A stretch of DNA of 64,000 bases, taken from assembly GCA_963734845.1 (NCBI GenBank), contig CAVTIS010000001.1:371845-435844 (forward strand), given 5' to 3'. A model generated the notes under the pieces. The model was not told where the DNA came from, ran no database searches, and saw only the letters and a program-made list of their open reading frames with translations. The DNA is from JAKAVN01 sp963734845. Lineage in GTDB: Bacteria; Desulfobacterota; Binatia; Binatales; Binataceae. Below are positions 53,870 through 62,513 of this stretch, piece by piece. The position numbers were made by a program, and so were the translations under genes. Every line of letters starts with the position of its first letter. Positions within the stretch are counted from its first letter, which is position 1.

Positions 53870-54136
53870 ATGTTGAGCAACAACACCAAATCCACCACCG
53901 TCAAAGCGGCGCGCCCCGCCGTTCTGCAGAGCGAGCGCAACGCCACCGCCGAGCGAGGCCTGCAGGCAAGTCGCGGCCTCCCGGTCGAGACGAGAGCATC
54001 CGCGCAGACGGCAAACCAGCGGGTGCCCGCGGAGCGGCTGGGATCGGCCGTCACGCTGGTGCTAAGCCTCGCGCTCGTGATCGGCGGCTCGCTGATGGTC
54101 GCACAGATCTGGGCGAACCTGGCTATGATCAGATAA
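53870..54136 (+). CDS. Small single-pass membrane protein, probably TetR-controlled
   Basis: 88 residues from ATG 53870, with GGAGG eight bases upstream. The first 55 residues are hydrophilic and Ala/Arg/Thr-rich; a membrane helix follows (VTLVLSLALVIGGSLMVAQIW near 60-82). I do not recognise a domain. The facing operators and the short intergenic gap make it a probable target of the TetR-family regulator. Confidence 0.6.
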   Translation: MLSNNTKSTTVKAARPAVLQSERNATAERGLQASRGLPVETRASAQTANQRVPAERLGSAVTLVLSLALVIGGSLMVAQIWANLAMIR

Positions 54137-54324
54137 CGGCGTTGCAACGCTCGGCTGAGCCGCGGCGCGAACGGTAACGAGAGCACCGCGCGCGACCGCG
54201 GGACCGCGAGCAGTTGGACCAATCGCGCAAGTTAGGGGCAATTCGGAATGATTGGTACGAGGACAGCCGTCGCCGGCGGACCGGCGGCGGCATCAACCGG
54301 ATCTCTCAAAGGAGTTCAATCAGG

Positions 54325-54936
54325 ATGAAGCTATACTTTTCACCAGGCGCCTGCTCGCTCTCGCCGCATATCGTTTTACGCGAGGCCGGGATCGAGGCCG
54401 ACCTGGAACAGGTGGATCTCAAGACCAAGAAGACCAAAAGCGGCGCCGACTTCAGCGCGGTGAATTCGAAAGGCCAGGTGCCGACGCTGGTGCTCGACAA
54501 CGGGGAGACGTTGACCGAGGGCCCGGCTATCGTGCAGTACCTCGCCGATCAGAAGCCGCAGTCGGGGCTGGCGCCGCAAAACGGAACCTTCGAACGTTAC
54601 CGGCTGCAGGAGTGGCTCAACTTCATCACGGCGGAGATTCATAAGCCCTTCGGCGCGCTCTTCAATTCGGCGACGCCTGAGGAATACAAGCGGATCGCGA
54701 AGGAGGCGCTGGCGGCTCGTTTCGCCTACGTCGACCGTCATCTGGCGAGCGGCGGCCCCTTCCTGACAGGCGCCAAGTTCACGGTGGCGGATGCCTACCT
54801 GTTCGTAATGACGCTGTGGGCGAAATTCCTGAAGGTCGATCTCGATCAGTTCACCCGCTTGAAGGCTTACGCCGAGCGGGTCACGGCGCGGCCCAAGGTT
54901 CACGAGGCGCTGAAAGAAGAGGGCCTGGCGAAGTAA
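54325..54936 (+). CDS. gstA: Beta-class glutathione S-transferase
   Basis: 203 residues from ATG 54325, with AAAGGAG upstream. The N-terminal thioredoxin-fold domain starts MKLYFSPGACSLSPHI with Cys10, the beta-class residue; KGQVPTLVLDNGE near 51 and LTEGPAIVQYL near 63 bind glutathione. The C-terminal helical domain is complete (TVADAYLFVMTLWA near 153). A strong terminator follows. It could be under the same TetR control as the gene before it. Confidence 0.9.
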   Translation: MKLYFSPGACSLSPHIVLREAGIEADLEQVDLKTKKTKSGADFSAVNSKGQVPTLVLDNGETLTEGPAIVQYLADQKPQSGLAPQNGTFERYRLQEWLNFITAEIHKPFGALFNSATPEEYKRIAKEALAARFAYVDRHLASGGPFLTGAKFTVADAYLFVMTLWAKFLKVDLDQFTRLKAYAERVTARPKVHEALKEEGLAK

Positions 54937-54962
54937 CCCGGCGCCGTCACATTTTTCGCACT

Positions 54963-54994
54963 GGCGGCCCCGCTCGTCGGGGCCGCCCGGTTTC
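54963..54994 (+). terminator. Rho-independent terminator after gstA
   Basis: GGCGGCCCCG (54963-54972) pairs perfectly with CGGGGCCGCC (54978-54987) around a 5-base loop, followed by CGGTTTCT. It ends the GST transcript before argE. Confidence 0.85.
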
Positions 54995-55010
54995 TCTATA
55001 GTTGCACCGG

Positions 55011-55049
55011 AAGGTGCCCCGCCCAAAAGGCGCCCCCAAAAGGTGCCCC
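55011..55049 (+). repeat. Three tandem AAGG-GCCCC units directly before the argE start
   Basis: Units AAGGTGCCCCGCCC (55011-55024), AAAAGGCGCCCCC (55025-55037) and AAAAGGTGCCCC (55038-55049) lie head-to-tail against ATG 55050. The AAGG parts sit where a ribosome binding site would be, so the site is effectively repeated. Confidence 0.6.
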
Positions 55050-56228
55050 ATGACCGCCTATCTTTATGAAGTGCTCGAACGCCTCGTCGCCTTCGATACC
55101 GTAAGCTCCAACAGCGACGCGCCAGCGATGGAGTTCGTCGCCGACCGTCTCGCGGCGCACGGCTTCAAGATCCACCTCCATCGCCTAGAGGTCGCCGGCC
55201 CGCCGCAGCTCAACCTGGTAGCATGGGCCGGCCCGCCGCGTCCCGATGGGCTGACCATCTCGGGCCATCTCGACACGGTGCCCTACGTAGGGCAGCCCGG
55301 ATGGAGCCGCGACCCACTCAAGCTCGGCGTTGATGCCGAACGCGTATGGGGCCGCGGCACCACCGACATGAAGGGCTTCCTCGCCGAATGCGTCGCGGCG
55401 GCCGCCGCCCTCGACCTCGGCGCGCTCAAACGTCCGCTGGTTTTCATCTTCACCAGCAACGAGGAGGTCGGATGTCTCGGGGCCGAGAGCGTTTGCGGCG
55501 CGCTCGGCGCAATCCTCGGAGAGGTTCCCGCTCCGAAGCTGGTATGGATCGGAGAGCCGACGTCATGGCAGGTGCAGCACGCGCACAAGAGCATCGTGCT
55601 GTTCGACGTCACGGTGCGCGGGCTCGGCGGCCATAGTGGCGCGCCCGACCAGGGCGTCAACGCGATCGCGGTGGCGGGCCGCGCCCTGGAGGCGATCGGC
55701 CATCTCCAGGCCGAACGGCGCACCCCGAGCGATAAGTTCATGCGCATCTTTCCCGACTCGCCCTATGACGTCATCAACGTCGGAACGATCGCCGGCGGTA
55801 TCGCGCCCAATATCATCGCCGAGCAGTGCCGTTTCGCGATCACCTACCGCTCCCTGCCCGACGCCGAGCCGCTCGAGGTATATAACGAGGTCAAGCGCCG
55901 GCTCGCCGCGCTCGACCCCTACGACTACGCCTCGCACAACCATCGCGCGGCGATCGAACTCGGCCCCCCGATGGTAGTGCCGCCGCTACTGACTGAGCGC
56001 GACACCACGCTCGAGCGCGCGCTGCTCGAGGTCACCGCGACGCGCGAGGTAAGCGGCGCGCTGTTCGGGACGGACGGCGGATGGTTCGCGCGGGCAGGGA
56101 TGATCCCGCTGATCTGCGGTCCGGGCGATTTCGATCAGGCGCACAAGCCCAACGAGAACATCCGGCGCGCCGCGCTGGAGAGCGGTACGGACAAGATACT
56201 TAAGGTCATCGCCCGGTTAATTCAATGA
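55050..56228 (+). CDS. argE: Acetylornithine deacetylase (ArgE)/M20 family
   Basis: 392 residues from ATG 55050. The metal-binding motifs of M20 peptidases are ISGHLDTVP near 71, GRGTTDMKG near 107 and the catalytic pair TSNEEVGCLG near 140. The dimerisation domain starts at GGHSGAPDQG near 193. The MAXIMUM likeness is to ArgE, which deacetylates N-acetylornithine in arginine synthesis; the M20 fold alone would also fit a related deacetylase. It is between GST and the MBL-fold gene. Confidence 0.86.
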   Translation: MTAYLYEVLERLVAFDTVSSNSDAPAMEFVADRLAAHGFKIHLHRLEVAGPPQLNLVAWAGPPRPDGLTISGHLDTVPYVGQPGWSRDPLKLGVDAERVWGRGTTDMKGFLAECVAAAAALDLGALKRPLVFIFTSNEEVGCLGAESVCGALGAILGEVPAPKLVWIGEPTSWQVQHAHKSIVLFDVTVRGLGGHSGAPDQGVNAIAVAGRALEAIGHLQAERRTPSDKFMRIFPDSPYDVINVGTIAGGIAPNIIAEQCRFAITYRSLPDAEPLEVYNEVKRRLAALDPYDYASHNHRAAIELGPPMVVPPLLTERDTTLERALLEVTATREVSGALFGTDGGWFARAGMIPLICGPGDFDQAHKPNENIRRAALESGTDKILKVIARLIQ

Positions 56229-56251
56229 TGCTCGCGTAGCGACGCTCCCGG

Positions 56252-56851
56252 CTATGCGAACGTGGCGACCAGTTCGCTCAGGCGATCTCGCGCTCCGCTC
56301 AATATGGATACACCGTCGCCGACCAATAAAGTGTCGAAATCGATCGCGAGTAAATTCCGCACGCTCTCGCGCAAGCGCGGCGGATCGTCCATTACCTGCT
56401 CGCGCAGCAGCGAGCAACGGCCGGGCGGGTTGCCAATCACCGCGTCGCCCACGATCAGTATCTTGCGATCGGGCCAATGCAGCGCAACCTCGCCGGGCGA
56501 TTTGCCCGACACCCCGACGACGACTAATGGCCCGACCCGTTCGCCCACTCCAAGCTCGTCGTCGATCGAGGCGCCCTGGCTACGCGCATAGGCCGCGTCG
56601 GCGGGATGAATCGCGACCCGGGCGCCAGTGCGCTCGCGAATGAGGTTGGCCGCGCGCACGTGATTGCGATTGGTGAGCAGGACGCGCGCCGGGCGGGCGC
56701 GCACTATCTCTTCGACGTCGGCGGCGCTTGCCTGAACCGGGTCGATGCAGATATTTCCCTCGGGATGAGCGATCAACAGGCCGTTGAAATTGTAGCCGTG
56801 GGGCGTGGAGAACCAGGCCCAGGTGCGAATATCGGGTGCGATCGTTTCCAT
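56252..56851 (-). CDS. MBL-fold protein with altered metal motif
   Basis: 199 residues from ATG 56851; GGGGAG is nine bases upstream. The fold resembles MBL hydrolases: GDAVIGNPPG near 136 and LVGDGVSILSG near 177 match the later motifs. The diagnostic H-x-H-x-D-H segment is replaced by TNRNHVRAAN (61-70), keeping only one His, so the usual two-metal site cannot form. It may be inactive, or use a different centre. Convergent with argE. Confidence 0.75.
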   Translation of the reverse strand: METIAPDIRTWAWFSTPHGYNFNGLLIAHPEGNICIDPVQASAADVEEIVRARPARVLLTNRNHVRAANLIRERTGARVAIHPADAAYARSQGASIDDELGVGERVGPLVVVGVSGKSPGEVALHWPDRKILIVGDAVIGNPPGRCSLLREQVMDDPPRLRESVRNLLAIDFDTLLVGDGVSILSGARDRLSELVATFA

Positions 56852-56981
56852 CAATGATTTCTCCCCAAGGATTTTTCCTCAAGATATTTAAGTGGACATT
56901 TCCCCTGGACCATGTATCACTCCTATAGCTGAGAGCATGGCCGCCAGGCTTAAACAGGGATGCGCCATAGCCGGGCCGTCG

Positions 56982-57377
56982 CTATTTCTTTCCTTTGGAG
57001 TTCAGCTTGACTGCAGCGCGGATTATCTCCTTGAAGGCAGATTCATTGATCTTGTCGCCTTCATGCAAATCGATTGCGCGCCTCGCGTTTCCCTCCAGGC
57101 TGGAGTTGAAGATGCCCTCTTGGTCTTTGATGGAAGCGCCCTTCAGGAAAGTGAGCTTTACGAGAGTCTTGTAGGACTCGCCTGTGCAGACGATCCCGTT
57201 GTCAGACCAGACTGGAACTCCCCTCCACTTCCATTCTTCCGTTATCTTGGGGTCTGCGTCTTTGATGAGCTTGCGGACGTGGGCAAGCGTCTCGCCACGC
57301 CAGTCGCCTAGCTCTGCGATTCGCTCGGTGATGAGCTGAGAAGGCGATTTGCTCAGAGTGATGTCGGGTTTCTTCAT
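56982..57377 (-). CDS. DUF1801 (YdhG-like) protein
   Basis: 131 residues, lysine-rich and lower in GC than its neighbours. The segments EEWKWRGVPVWSDNG near 47, YKTLVKLTFLKGASI near 68 and the Ala/Arg/Lys-rich C-terminus are typical of the DUF1801 YdhG/YjbR fold. The function is unknown. The base composition suggests horizontal transfer from a less GC-rich source. Confidence 0.8.
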   Translation of the reverse strand: MKKPDITLSKSPSQLITERIAELGDWRGETLAHVRKLIKDADPKITEEWKWRGVPVWSDNGIVCTGESYKTLVKLTFLKGASIKDQEGIFNSSLEGNARRAIDLHEGDKINESAFKEIIRAAVKLNSKGKK

Positions 57378-57539
57378 CTTCTAAACCACAGAGTGTGACC
57401 GAAATAAGATGTGCGGTCGGGGAGGCACTAAAATTGAGGTGATATTCGGATGATATTTCCGACGTTGTCGCCGATGCTTTTGCCGATAATGAAATCGCCC
57501 CGATTGTAGCGCCACCTACCCATTCGGTTTCAAGCCAGA

Positions 57540-58085
57540 ATGACCTACTGCGACATCGCTCCCGGCCATCCCTACCACGGTCCTTATCACGATCGCGAAT
57601 ACGGCTTTCCCACCCGCGGCGAAAGCAAGCTGTTTGAGCGCCTGGTGCTCGAGATCAACCAGGCCGGGCTCTCGTGGCTAACCGTGCTACGCAAGCGCGA
57701 GGCATTTTTGAAAGCATTCGACGGCTTCGACGTCGACCGCGTGGCAGCCTACGGGCGGCGCGAGCGCGCGCGGTTGCTGGCTGACGCCGGAATCGTGCGC
57801 AACCGGCTCAAGGTCGACGCCGCGATCGAAAATGCGCGGCGCATCGCGGCGCTACGCGAGAGCCACGGAGGGTTTGCGCGATGGCTGGCCGCCAATCATC
57901 CGCTCGAGAAGGCCGAATGGGTGAAGCTGTTCAAGCGGACTTTTGTCTTTACCGGCGGCGAAATCACGGGCGAGTTTCTGCTTAGTACCGGCTATCTGCC
58001 GGGCGCTCACGCCAAGGATTGCCCCGTATATGCGAAAATAGAGCGGCTGAACCCGCCTTGGTTGCGCGGAAAAATAGGTCCGTAA
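57540..58085 (+). CDS. tag: DNA-3-methyladenine glycosylase I
   Basis: 181 residues, full length. Tag's zinc ligands are visible as Cys4 in MTYCD, a His near residue 17 (YHGPYHDREYG) and the pair in GAHAKDCPVY near 158-164. The lesion pocket segment LVLEINQAGLSWLTVL and the HhH region are conserved. It removes 3-methyladenine from DNA. Together with the AlkX-like glycosylase at 21167 the window has two alkylation repair enzymes. Confidence 0.93.
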   Translation: MTYCDIAPGHPYHGPYHDREYGFPTRGESKLFERLVLEINQAGLSWLTVLRKREAFLKAFDGFDVDRVAAYGRRERARLLADAGIVRNRLKVDAAIENARRIAALRESHGGFARWLAANHPLEKAEWVKLFKRTFVFTGGEITGEFLLSTGYLPGAHAKDCPVYAKIERLNPPWLRGKIGP

Positions 58086-58133
58086 GAAATAAGTGTGACA
58101 AATCAGGTGCTTAGCCGAAAAGAGTGGACGCCC

Positions 58134-58177
58134 TTGACAAAAAACGAGCGTTTCGGGATATTGAGAATCGTTCTCAA
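58134..58177 (+). promoter_or_regulatory. Fur-box promoter of the cupredoxin operon
   Basis: TTGACA (58134-58139) is a perfect -35 box; GATATT (58157-58162) 17 bases later is an acceptable -10. The perfect palindrome TTGAGAA-TCG-TTCTCAA (58161-58177) overlaps the end of the -10 and resembles a Fur box. Fur binding there would block the promoter under iron-replete conditions. Confidence 0.75.
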
Positions 58178-58200
58178 TTTCAACTCCGGAGGCTCTTATC

Positions 58201-58545
58201 GTGGTCTCTCGCAGATTCTTGCTTCCCCTGCTGATGCTCTTTGCCGCCCTCGCCTTGGCCACTGCCGCCGTCCATGCCGACAACAGCGTCGTCGAGCTGC
58301 GCTTCGAGGGCCATCACTTCTCGCCCGCCAACCTTACCGTGCCTGCGGGTGAGGTCGTAACGATCAAAGTCGTGAACGCGAGCAACGAGACGATCGAATT
58401 CGAGAGCTTCCGGCTCAACCGCGAAAAAGCCGTCCAGCCCGGCGAAGCGGTAGCCGTGCGCCTGCCCGCGCTCAGCGCAGGCAACTACGATTTCTACGAC
58501 GATTTTCACCAGGACGTTCCTCAGGGCAGCATCGTCGCCAAGTGA
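58201..58545 (+). CDS. Cupredoxin-domain secreted protein
   Basis: 114 residues from GTG 58201, with GGAGG eight bases upstream. A signal peptide ends near VHADN (about residue 28). The mature part matches the cupredoxin_1 family: FEGHHFSPANLTVPAGEVVTI, EFESFRLNREK and LSAGNYDFYDDFH. No Cys is present, so it cannot be a classical type 1 copper protein. Members next to iron-transport genes are thought to assist periplasmic iron handling. First gene of the Fur-box operon. Confidence 0.8.
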   Translation: MVSRRFLLPLLMLFAALALATAAVHADNSVVELRFEGHHFSPANLTVPAGEVVTIKVVNASNETIEFESFRLNREKAVQPGEAVAVRLPALSAGNYDFYDDFHQDVPQGSIVAK

Positions 58546-58997
58546 CCGGCCGCGCGGCGGCACTACTCGCGCTCGCCCTGGGCGCACTCGCGGCTCAACT
58601 GATAACCGTCGAACACGACAATCCTCCGGTTTCTTCTGGTGCGCGGCCGATCGCGCCCGCGCAAATCGAGGCGCTTTTGACCCGCGCCTGCTACGACTGC
58701 CATTCCGACCAGACCCGATGGCCGTGGTACAGCCGGATCGCACCGGTGTCATGGCTGGTCGCACGCGACGTGGCGCTGGGGCGCAAACAGCTCAACTTCT
58801 CGGACTGGGGCTCATATTACCCGCAAACGCGAATGCGCAAGCTTCAGTGGATGGGCCGGGTGTTGCGCGAGCGCTCGATGCCGCCGTGGAGCTACCGCGT
58901 GATGCATCCGGAGGCGCGGCTCACCGGCGATCAGCGCGCGGCGCTCCTTGGGTGGATCGAATCCGGGATTTCGGTGCCCGCATCGCCGGCCGATTGA
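58542..58997 (+). CDS. Haem-binding domain (haem_bd) protein
   Basis: 151 residues from GTG 58542, overlapping the cupredoxin gene by four bases. An N-terminal membrane anchor (AALLALALGALAAQLI) precedes the haem_bd domain with CYDCHSD near residue 50 and the characteristic WPWYSRIAPVSWLV and LNFSDWG segments; the CxxCH would bind one c-type haem. It is probably periplasmic and involved in electron transfer to iron. Confidence 0.87.
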   Translation: MTGRAAALLALALGALAAQLITVEHDNPPVSSGARPIAPAQIEALLTRACYDCHSDQTRWPWYSRIAPVSWLVARDVALGRKQLNFSDWGSYYPQTRMRKLQWMGRVLRERSMPPWSYRVMHPEARLTGDQRAALLGWIESGISVPASPAD

Positions 58998-59025
58998 GTG
59001 TCATGTTATTAACCACGGACTGCAA

Positions 59026-59880
59026 ATGACTAACTATTGTCGATTAGGCATTTGCAGTTCACTGATAGCCTTAGCCATTATCCTTTGCGCCAATCGCGCG
59101 GCCGCGCAGGTCGATCCGTGGGAGTTCGAAGTATATCCCTACGCTACGGAAGGGCGGGGAATCCTCGAGCTCGAAACCGATAACGCCGTGGTGCCCAACG
59201 GCCACCGCCAGGGCGGCAACGGAACCTCCGCCGGAACGTTTCCGAGCCAGGCGGCGTGGTATAACCAGTACGAACTCACATACGGCCTCACCGATCGGAT
59301 TGAAACCGCCGCTTACCTTAACCTGGGGCTGCCGCGCGGCGGCGGCTATCAGTACGCCGGCTCCAAGTATCGCCTGCGCGGCAGGCTCTTCGACGAGGAT
59401 GTTTTGCCGGTCGATCTCGGATGGTACGTCGAGCTGGAATGGCATCGCACGCCGCAGTTCGATGACGTCCCGCTCGAACTCGAGCTACGTCCGATAGTTG
59501 AGAAAGACCTGGGCCGCTTCGCGATCCTCGCCAATCCAAAATTTGAAAAACCGATCTTCGTCGGGCCCGACAAGAACCAGGGTTTCGAGTTCGGCTACGC
59601 GGGCGCGCTCTACTATCGCTGGACGCGCTATTTCTCGCCGGGAGTCGAGGTCTATGGCGCGACCGGCAACCTCGACGACACTCCGCCGTTGCACGAGCAG
59701 CAGCACTACATCTTTCCCGTCATCTGGGGCGAGTTGCCGCACCGCGTCCGCTACAACGTCGGTCCCGGTTTCGGCCTCACGCGCGGCTCCGACCGCGTGA
59801 TCGTCAAATTCAACCTCGAGATCGAAGGTTTCGCCGGCTCGCTCTTCGGTCCTTCGCCCGAGGGAGGCTGGTTTCTTTAG
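59026..59880 (+). CDS. Putative outer-membrane protein in the Fur-box operon
   Basis: 284 residues from ATG 59026; the upstream extension to 58948 shadows the haem-binding gene. A signal peptide ends near RAAAQ. The rest alternates in beta-strand fashion with many aromatic residues (WYVELEW, YYRWTRYF, GFEFGYAGALYYRW) and a C-terminal FL-type end, as in outer-membrane barrels. With cupredoxin and haem-binding neighbours it may be an outer-membrane component of iron handling; this is inference. Confidence 0.65.
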   Translation: MTNYCRLGICSSLIALAIILCANRAAAQVDPWEFEVYPYATEGRGILELETDNAVVPNGHRQGGNGTSAGTFPSQAAWYNQYELTYGLTDRIETAAYLNLGLPRGGGYQYAGSKYRLRGRLFDEDVLPVDLGWYVELEWHRTPQFDDVPLELELRPIVEKDLGRFAILANPKFEKPIFVGPDKNQGFEFGYAGALYYRWTRYFSPGVEVYGATGNLDDTPPLHEQQHYIFPVIWGELPHRVRYNVGPGFGLTRGSDRVIVKFNLEIEGFAGSLFGPSPEGGWFL

Positions 59881-59999
59881 TTGCTTTGCGAAGGCTTCTA
59901 CTCGTCAGCGAGAGCGGATCGCAAATATCGCACGGGCTTTCCCGATAGCCGCGGCTTCTGCGATGTTGTCCGAAGCCAGCGCGCTGGCAGGAGGACGAT

Positions 60000-60875
60000 A
60001 TGAAAATCGGGGTTGCGGCGTTTCTCACCGAGCAATCCGGCAATCCCGGCGCCATTGCGGCGGCGGCCGAGGGCGCCGGCTTCGAGTCGTTCTGGGTCGC
60101 CGAGCATCTGGTCATCCCCGCCGCTTACACGACCTACTATCCGCGTTCGCCCGACGGCAAAGTGCCCGAATCCTACGCTCATCTGGCCGATCCGTTCGTC
60201 GCGCTGGCGATGGCCGCGCAGGCGACCTCGCGCATCCGCATCGGCACGAGCGTCTGCCTGTTGCCCGAGCGCAATCCGATCGAAACCGCGAAGGCCGCCG
60301 CGACGCTCGACATATATTCGGGCGGGCGGTTGATGCTCGGAGTGGGTGCGGGATGGTTTCCGGAGGAGGCCGCAATCATGGGCGTCGACTTCAAACGTCG
60401 CTGGCGGCATCTGCGCGAATGCGTCGAAGCGATGCGCGAGTTGTGGAGCAAGCCCGAGGCGAGTTACGCGGGCGAGATCATCAAATTTCCTGCGGTGCGG
60501 CTTTTTCCCAAGCCGGTGCAAAAGCCCTATCCCCCGATCTTCCTTGGCGCGCATGATCCCGGACCGGCACTGAAACGAGTCGCGCGATGGGCGGATGGAT
60601 GGATGCCGGGCGGGCTCAGTCCGGAGAAGGCCGCCGAGTGTATCCCCGAGATCAAGCGGATGGCGCGCGAGAATGGACGCGACCCCGCCCGGATGGAATT
60701 CTCGGTGATGCTCGGCATCGGCGCGCAGCAGACGCCGTCGGCCGACGTGCTGGAGCGTTACGCCGCGGCCGGCGTCAGCCGGGTGATAATGCTCGCGGGC
60801 GAGATTGCTGCGCGCGACGGGGTGGAAGTAGTGAGAGAACTGGCGCCGATGGTCGAGCGCGGAGCGCAAATCTGA
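60000..60875 (+). CDS. LLM class F420-dependent oxidoreductase
   Basis: 291 residues. The arrangement GFESFWVAEHLVIP near 28, IGTSVCLLPERNPIE near 81 and SGGRLMLGVGAGWFPEE near 106 matches the TIGR03619-type F420-dependent LLM proteins. GGAGG is at optimal spacing before ATG 60000. The C-terminal tail ends MVERGAQI. It precedes the PqqD genes on the same strand with a 156-base gap. Confidence 0.86.
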   Translation: MKIGVAAFLTEQSGNPGAIAAAAEGAGFESFWVAEHLVIPAAYTTYYPRSPDGKVPESYAHLADPFVALAMAAQATSRIRIGTSVCLLPERNPIETAKAAATLDIYSGGRLMLGVGAGWFPEEAAIMGVDFKRRWRHLRECVEAMRELWSKPEASYAGEIIKFPAVRLFPKPVQKPYPPIFLGAHDPGPALKRVARWADGWMPGGLSPEKAAECIPEIKRMARENGRDPARMEFSVMLGIGAQQTPSADVLERYAAAGVSRVIMLAGEIAARDGVEVVRELAPMVERGAQI

Positions 60876-61031
60876 TGCGTAAGTCTGAGCGAAACGGAAT
60901 TTGCAAATATTTCCAAACGCGGATCGCAACTTACGCGCGCGCAGACGGCCTTGTCGCGTCATGCAGGCAGTGGCATAGTTGCCAAGAGAAAATTTCGCGC
61001 TATCCCCAAGAACAACTTCGGCAAGGCACGC

Positions 61032-61340
61032 TTGTCCATCGAAACGATCAAAATCGAGCTGAATTCGGTGGTCGTCGCGGTCGCGGACCAGATCTCCTGC
61101 GACCTCGAGGGCGAGGCCGCCGTGCTCAATCTCAAGACCGGCGTCTATTACGGACTCGACGATATCGGAGCCTCGATCTGGCGCATGCTCAACGAGCCGC
61201 GGCGGGTGGATGAATTGGTCGACGCCCTGCTCGGGGAGTACGAGGTCGATCGCGAGGAATGCCAGCGCGACGTGATCGAGTTGGTCGGCGAACTCGCCGT
61301 CCGCGGCCTGGTCGAGATCAATGACGCGCCAGCGGGCTGA
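61032..61340 (+). CDS. PqqD-family protein (first copy)
   Basis: 102 residues from TTG 61032, with AAGG six bases upstream; TTG 60951 would add 27 unconserved-looking residues, and no ATG/GTG fits. The PqqD fold (RiPP recognition element) spans nearly all of it: SVVVAVADQISCDLEGEA, then YYGLDDIGASIWRML and DVIELVGELAVRGLVE. By eye it is about 60% identical to the second copy at 62514. PqqD domains bind precursor peptides for modification enzymes. The start remains uncertain. Confidence 0.85.
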   Translation: MSIETIKIELNSVVVAVADQISCDLEGEAAVLNLKTGVYYGLDDIGASIWRMLNEPRRVDELVDALLGEYEVDREECQRDVIELVGELAVRGLVEINDAPAG

Positions 61341-61348
61341 TCGAGACC

Positions 61349-62488
61349 GTGTTCAATATTGTCGAATGGCACGTTTCTCTGGTGAACGATAGCTCGCGCG
61401 TCGCCGCTTACGAACGAGCAATCTCGGCAACCGTCAAACCCGGCGATGTGGTCGTGGACCTCGGCGCGGGCACCGGAGTACTGGGGGTGCTGGCGTGCCG
61501 GGCCGGCGCATCGCGGGTTTATGCCGTCGAGCTCGCCGGCACCGTCGAGATTGTCCGCAGGATCGCCAAGGCTAACGGGCTCGAAGGCCGCATCGAGTGT
61601 CTGCATGGCGCTTCGATAGAAATCGAATTGCCCGAGCGCGTCGACGTCGCGATCGCCGATCAGGCGGGTCCGTTCGGAATCGGCGGCGGATTGTTCACGA
61701 CCTTCAACGATGCGCGCCAACGGTTTCTCAAGCCGCATGGTAAGACCATCCCTTCGCGAATCGATCTTTCGATTGGACTTGCGGAGTACCCTGAAGGCTG
61801 GGCGCCGATCGAGTTCTGGGATGAGCCCCAGCTCGGCTTCGATATGAGCGCGATGCACGACGTTGCGCGTAACCTGGGTTACGAGGTGCACTTCACTGCC
61901 GCGCAGCTTTTGAGCGATCTTGCGCGCGTGCTTTCGTTCCGGCTCGCCGAGTCCGCCGCCGAGGCCTCAAGCGGAACCGCGACGCTGGTCGCGCGCCGTC
62001 CCGGCACGCTTCATGGGCTGTTCGGATGTTTTTCGGCCGAACTTTCTTCGGGAGTTTCGATTTCCAACTCACCGCTCGGTCCCGGCACGATCAAGCGGCG
62101 GGCATGGTACATGCCAATCGAACGACCGGTCGCGCTCGAGACCGGCGACTCGGTCCGCACGATGGTGCATCTAATGCCGGTGGAAGAGATGGTCACCTGG
62201 AGAGTCGAAGTGACAGGCCGCGATGGTGTCGCCAAGGCCAAGTCCACTCATTCGACATTCAAGGGAACTTTGATCGCGAAGGAAGATCTGCATCGGATGC
62301 GACCCGACTATGTGCCAAGGCTTTCGGCGCAGGGTGAAATCAAGCGTGCAATTCTGGAGCTGTGCGACGGCGCGCGTTCCGCACGGCGGATCGCGGAAGA
62401 GATTCGCCAGCGCTTTGCAGAAAATTTTCAATCTGCCGCTGACGCCGAGGCGGCCGTCAGCCGGATTATCGGCGGGAACACGCGATGA
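61349..62488 (+). CDS. PRMT-like methyltransferase with PqqD-like C-terminal tail
   Basis: 379 residues from GTG 61349. The SAM site VVDLGAGTGVLGV lies near 36, VYAVE near 59 binds the ribose, and IADQAGPFGIGGGLF near 105 with FLKPHGKTIPSRI matches the PRMT-type double-E/threshold region where the first E is here D/Q. A beta-barrel follows (FSAELSSGVSISNS to WRVEVTG, about 225-295). The last 60 residues (EIKRAILELCDGARSARRI onward) look like a winged-helix PqqD-type unit. It would methylate a peptide or a small molecule. It lies nine bases after the first PqqD gene. Confidence 0.78.
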   Translation: MFNIVEWHVSLVNDSSRVAAYERAISATVKPGDVVVDLGAGTGVLGVLACRAGASRVYAVELAGTVEIVRRIAKANGLEGRIECLHGASIEIELPERVDVAIADQAGPFGIGGGLFTTFNDARQRFLKPHGKTIPSRIDLSIGLAEYPEGWAPIEFWDEPQLGFDMSAMHDVARNLGYEVHFTAAQLLSDLARVLSFRLAESAAEASSGTATLVARRPGTLHGLFGCFSAELSSGVSISNSPLGPGTIKRRAWYMPIERPVALETGDSVRTMVHLMPVEEMVTWRVEVTGRDGVAKAKSTHSTFKGTLIAKEDLHRMRPDYVPRLSAQGEIKRAILELCDGARSARRIAEEIRQRFAENFQSAADAEAAVSRIIGGNTR

Positions 62489-62513
62489 AGCCGCGGCGGG
62501 CAGAACGACCGTG

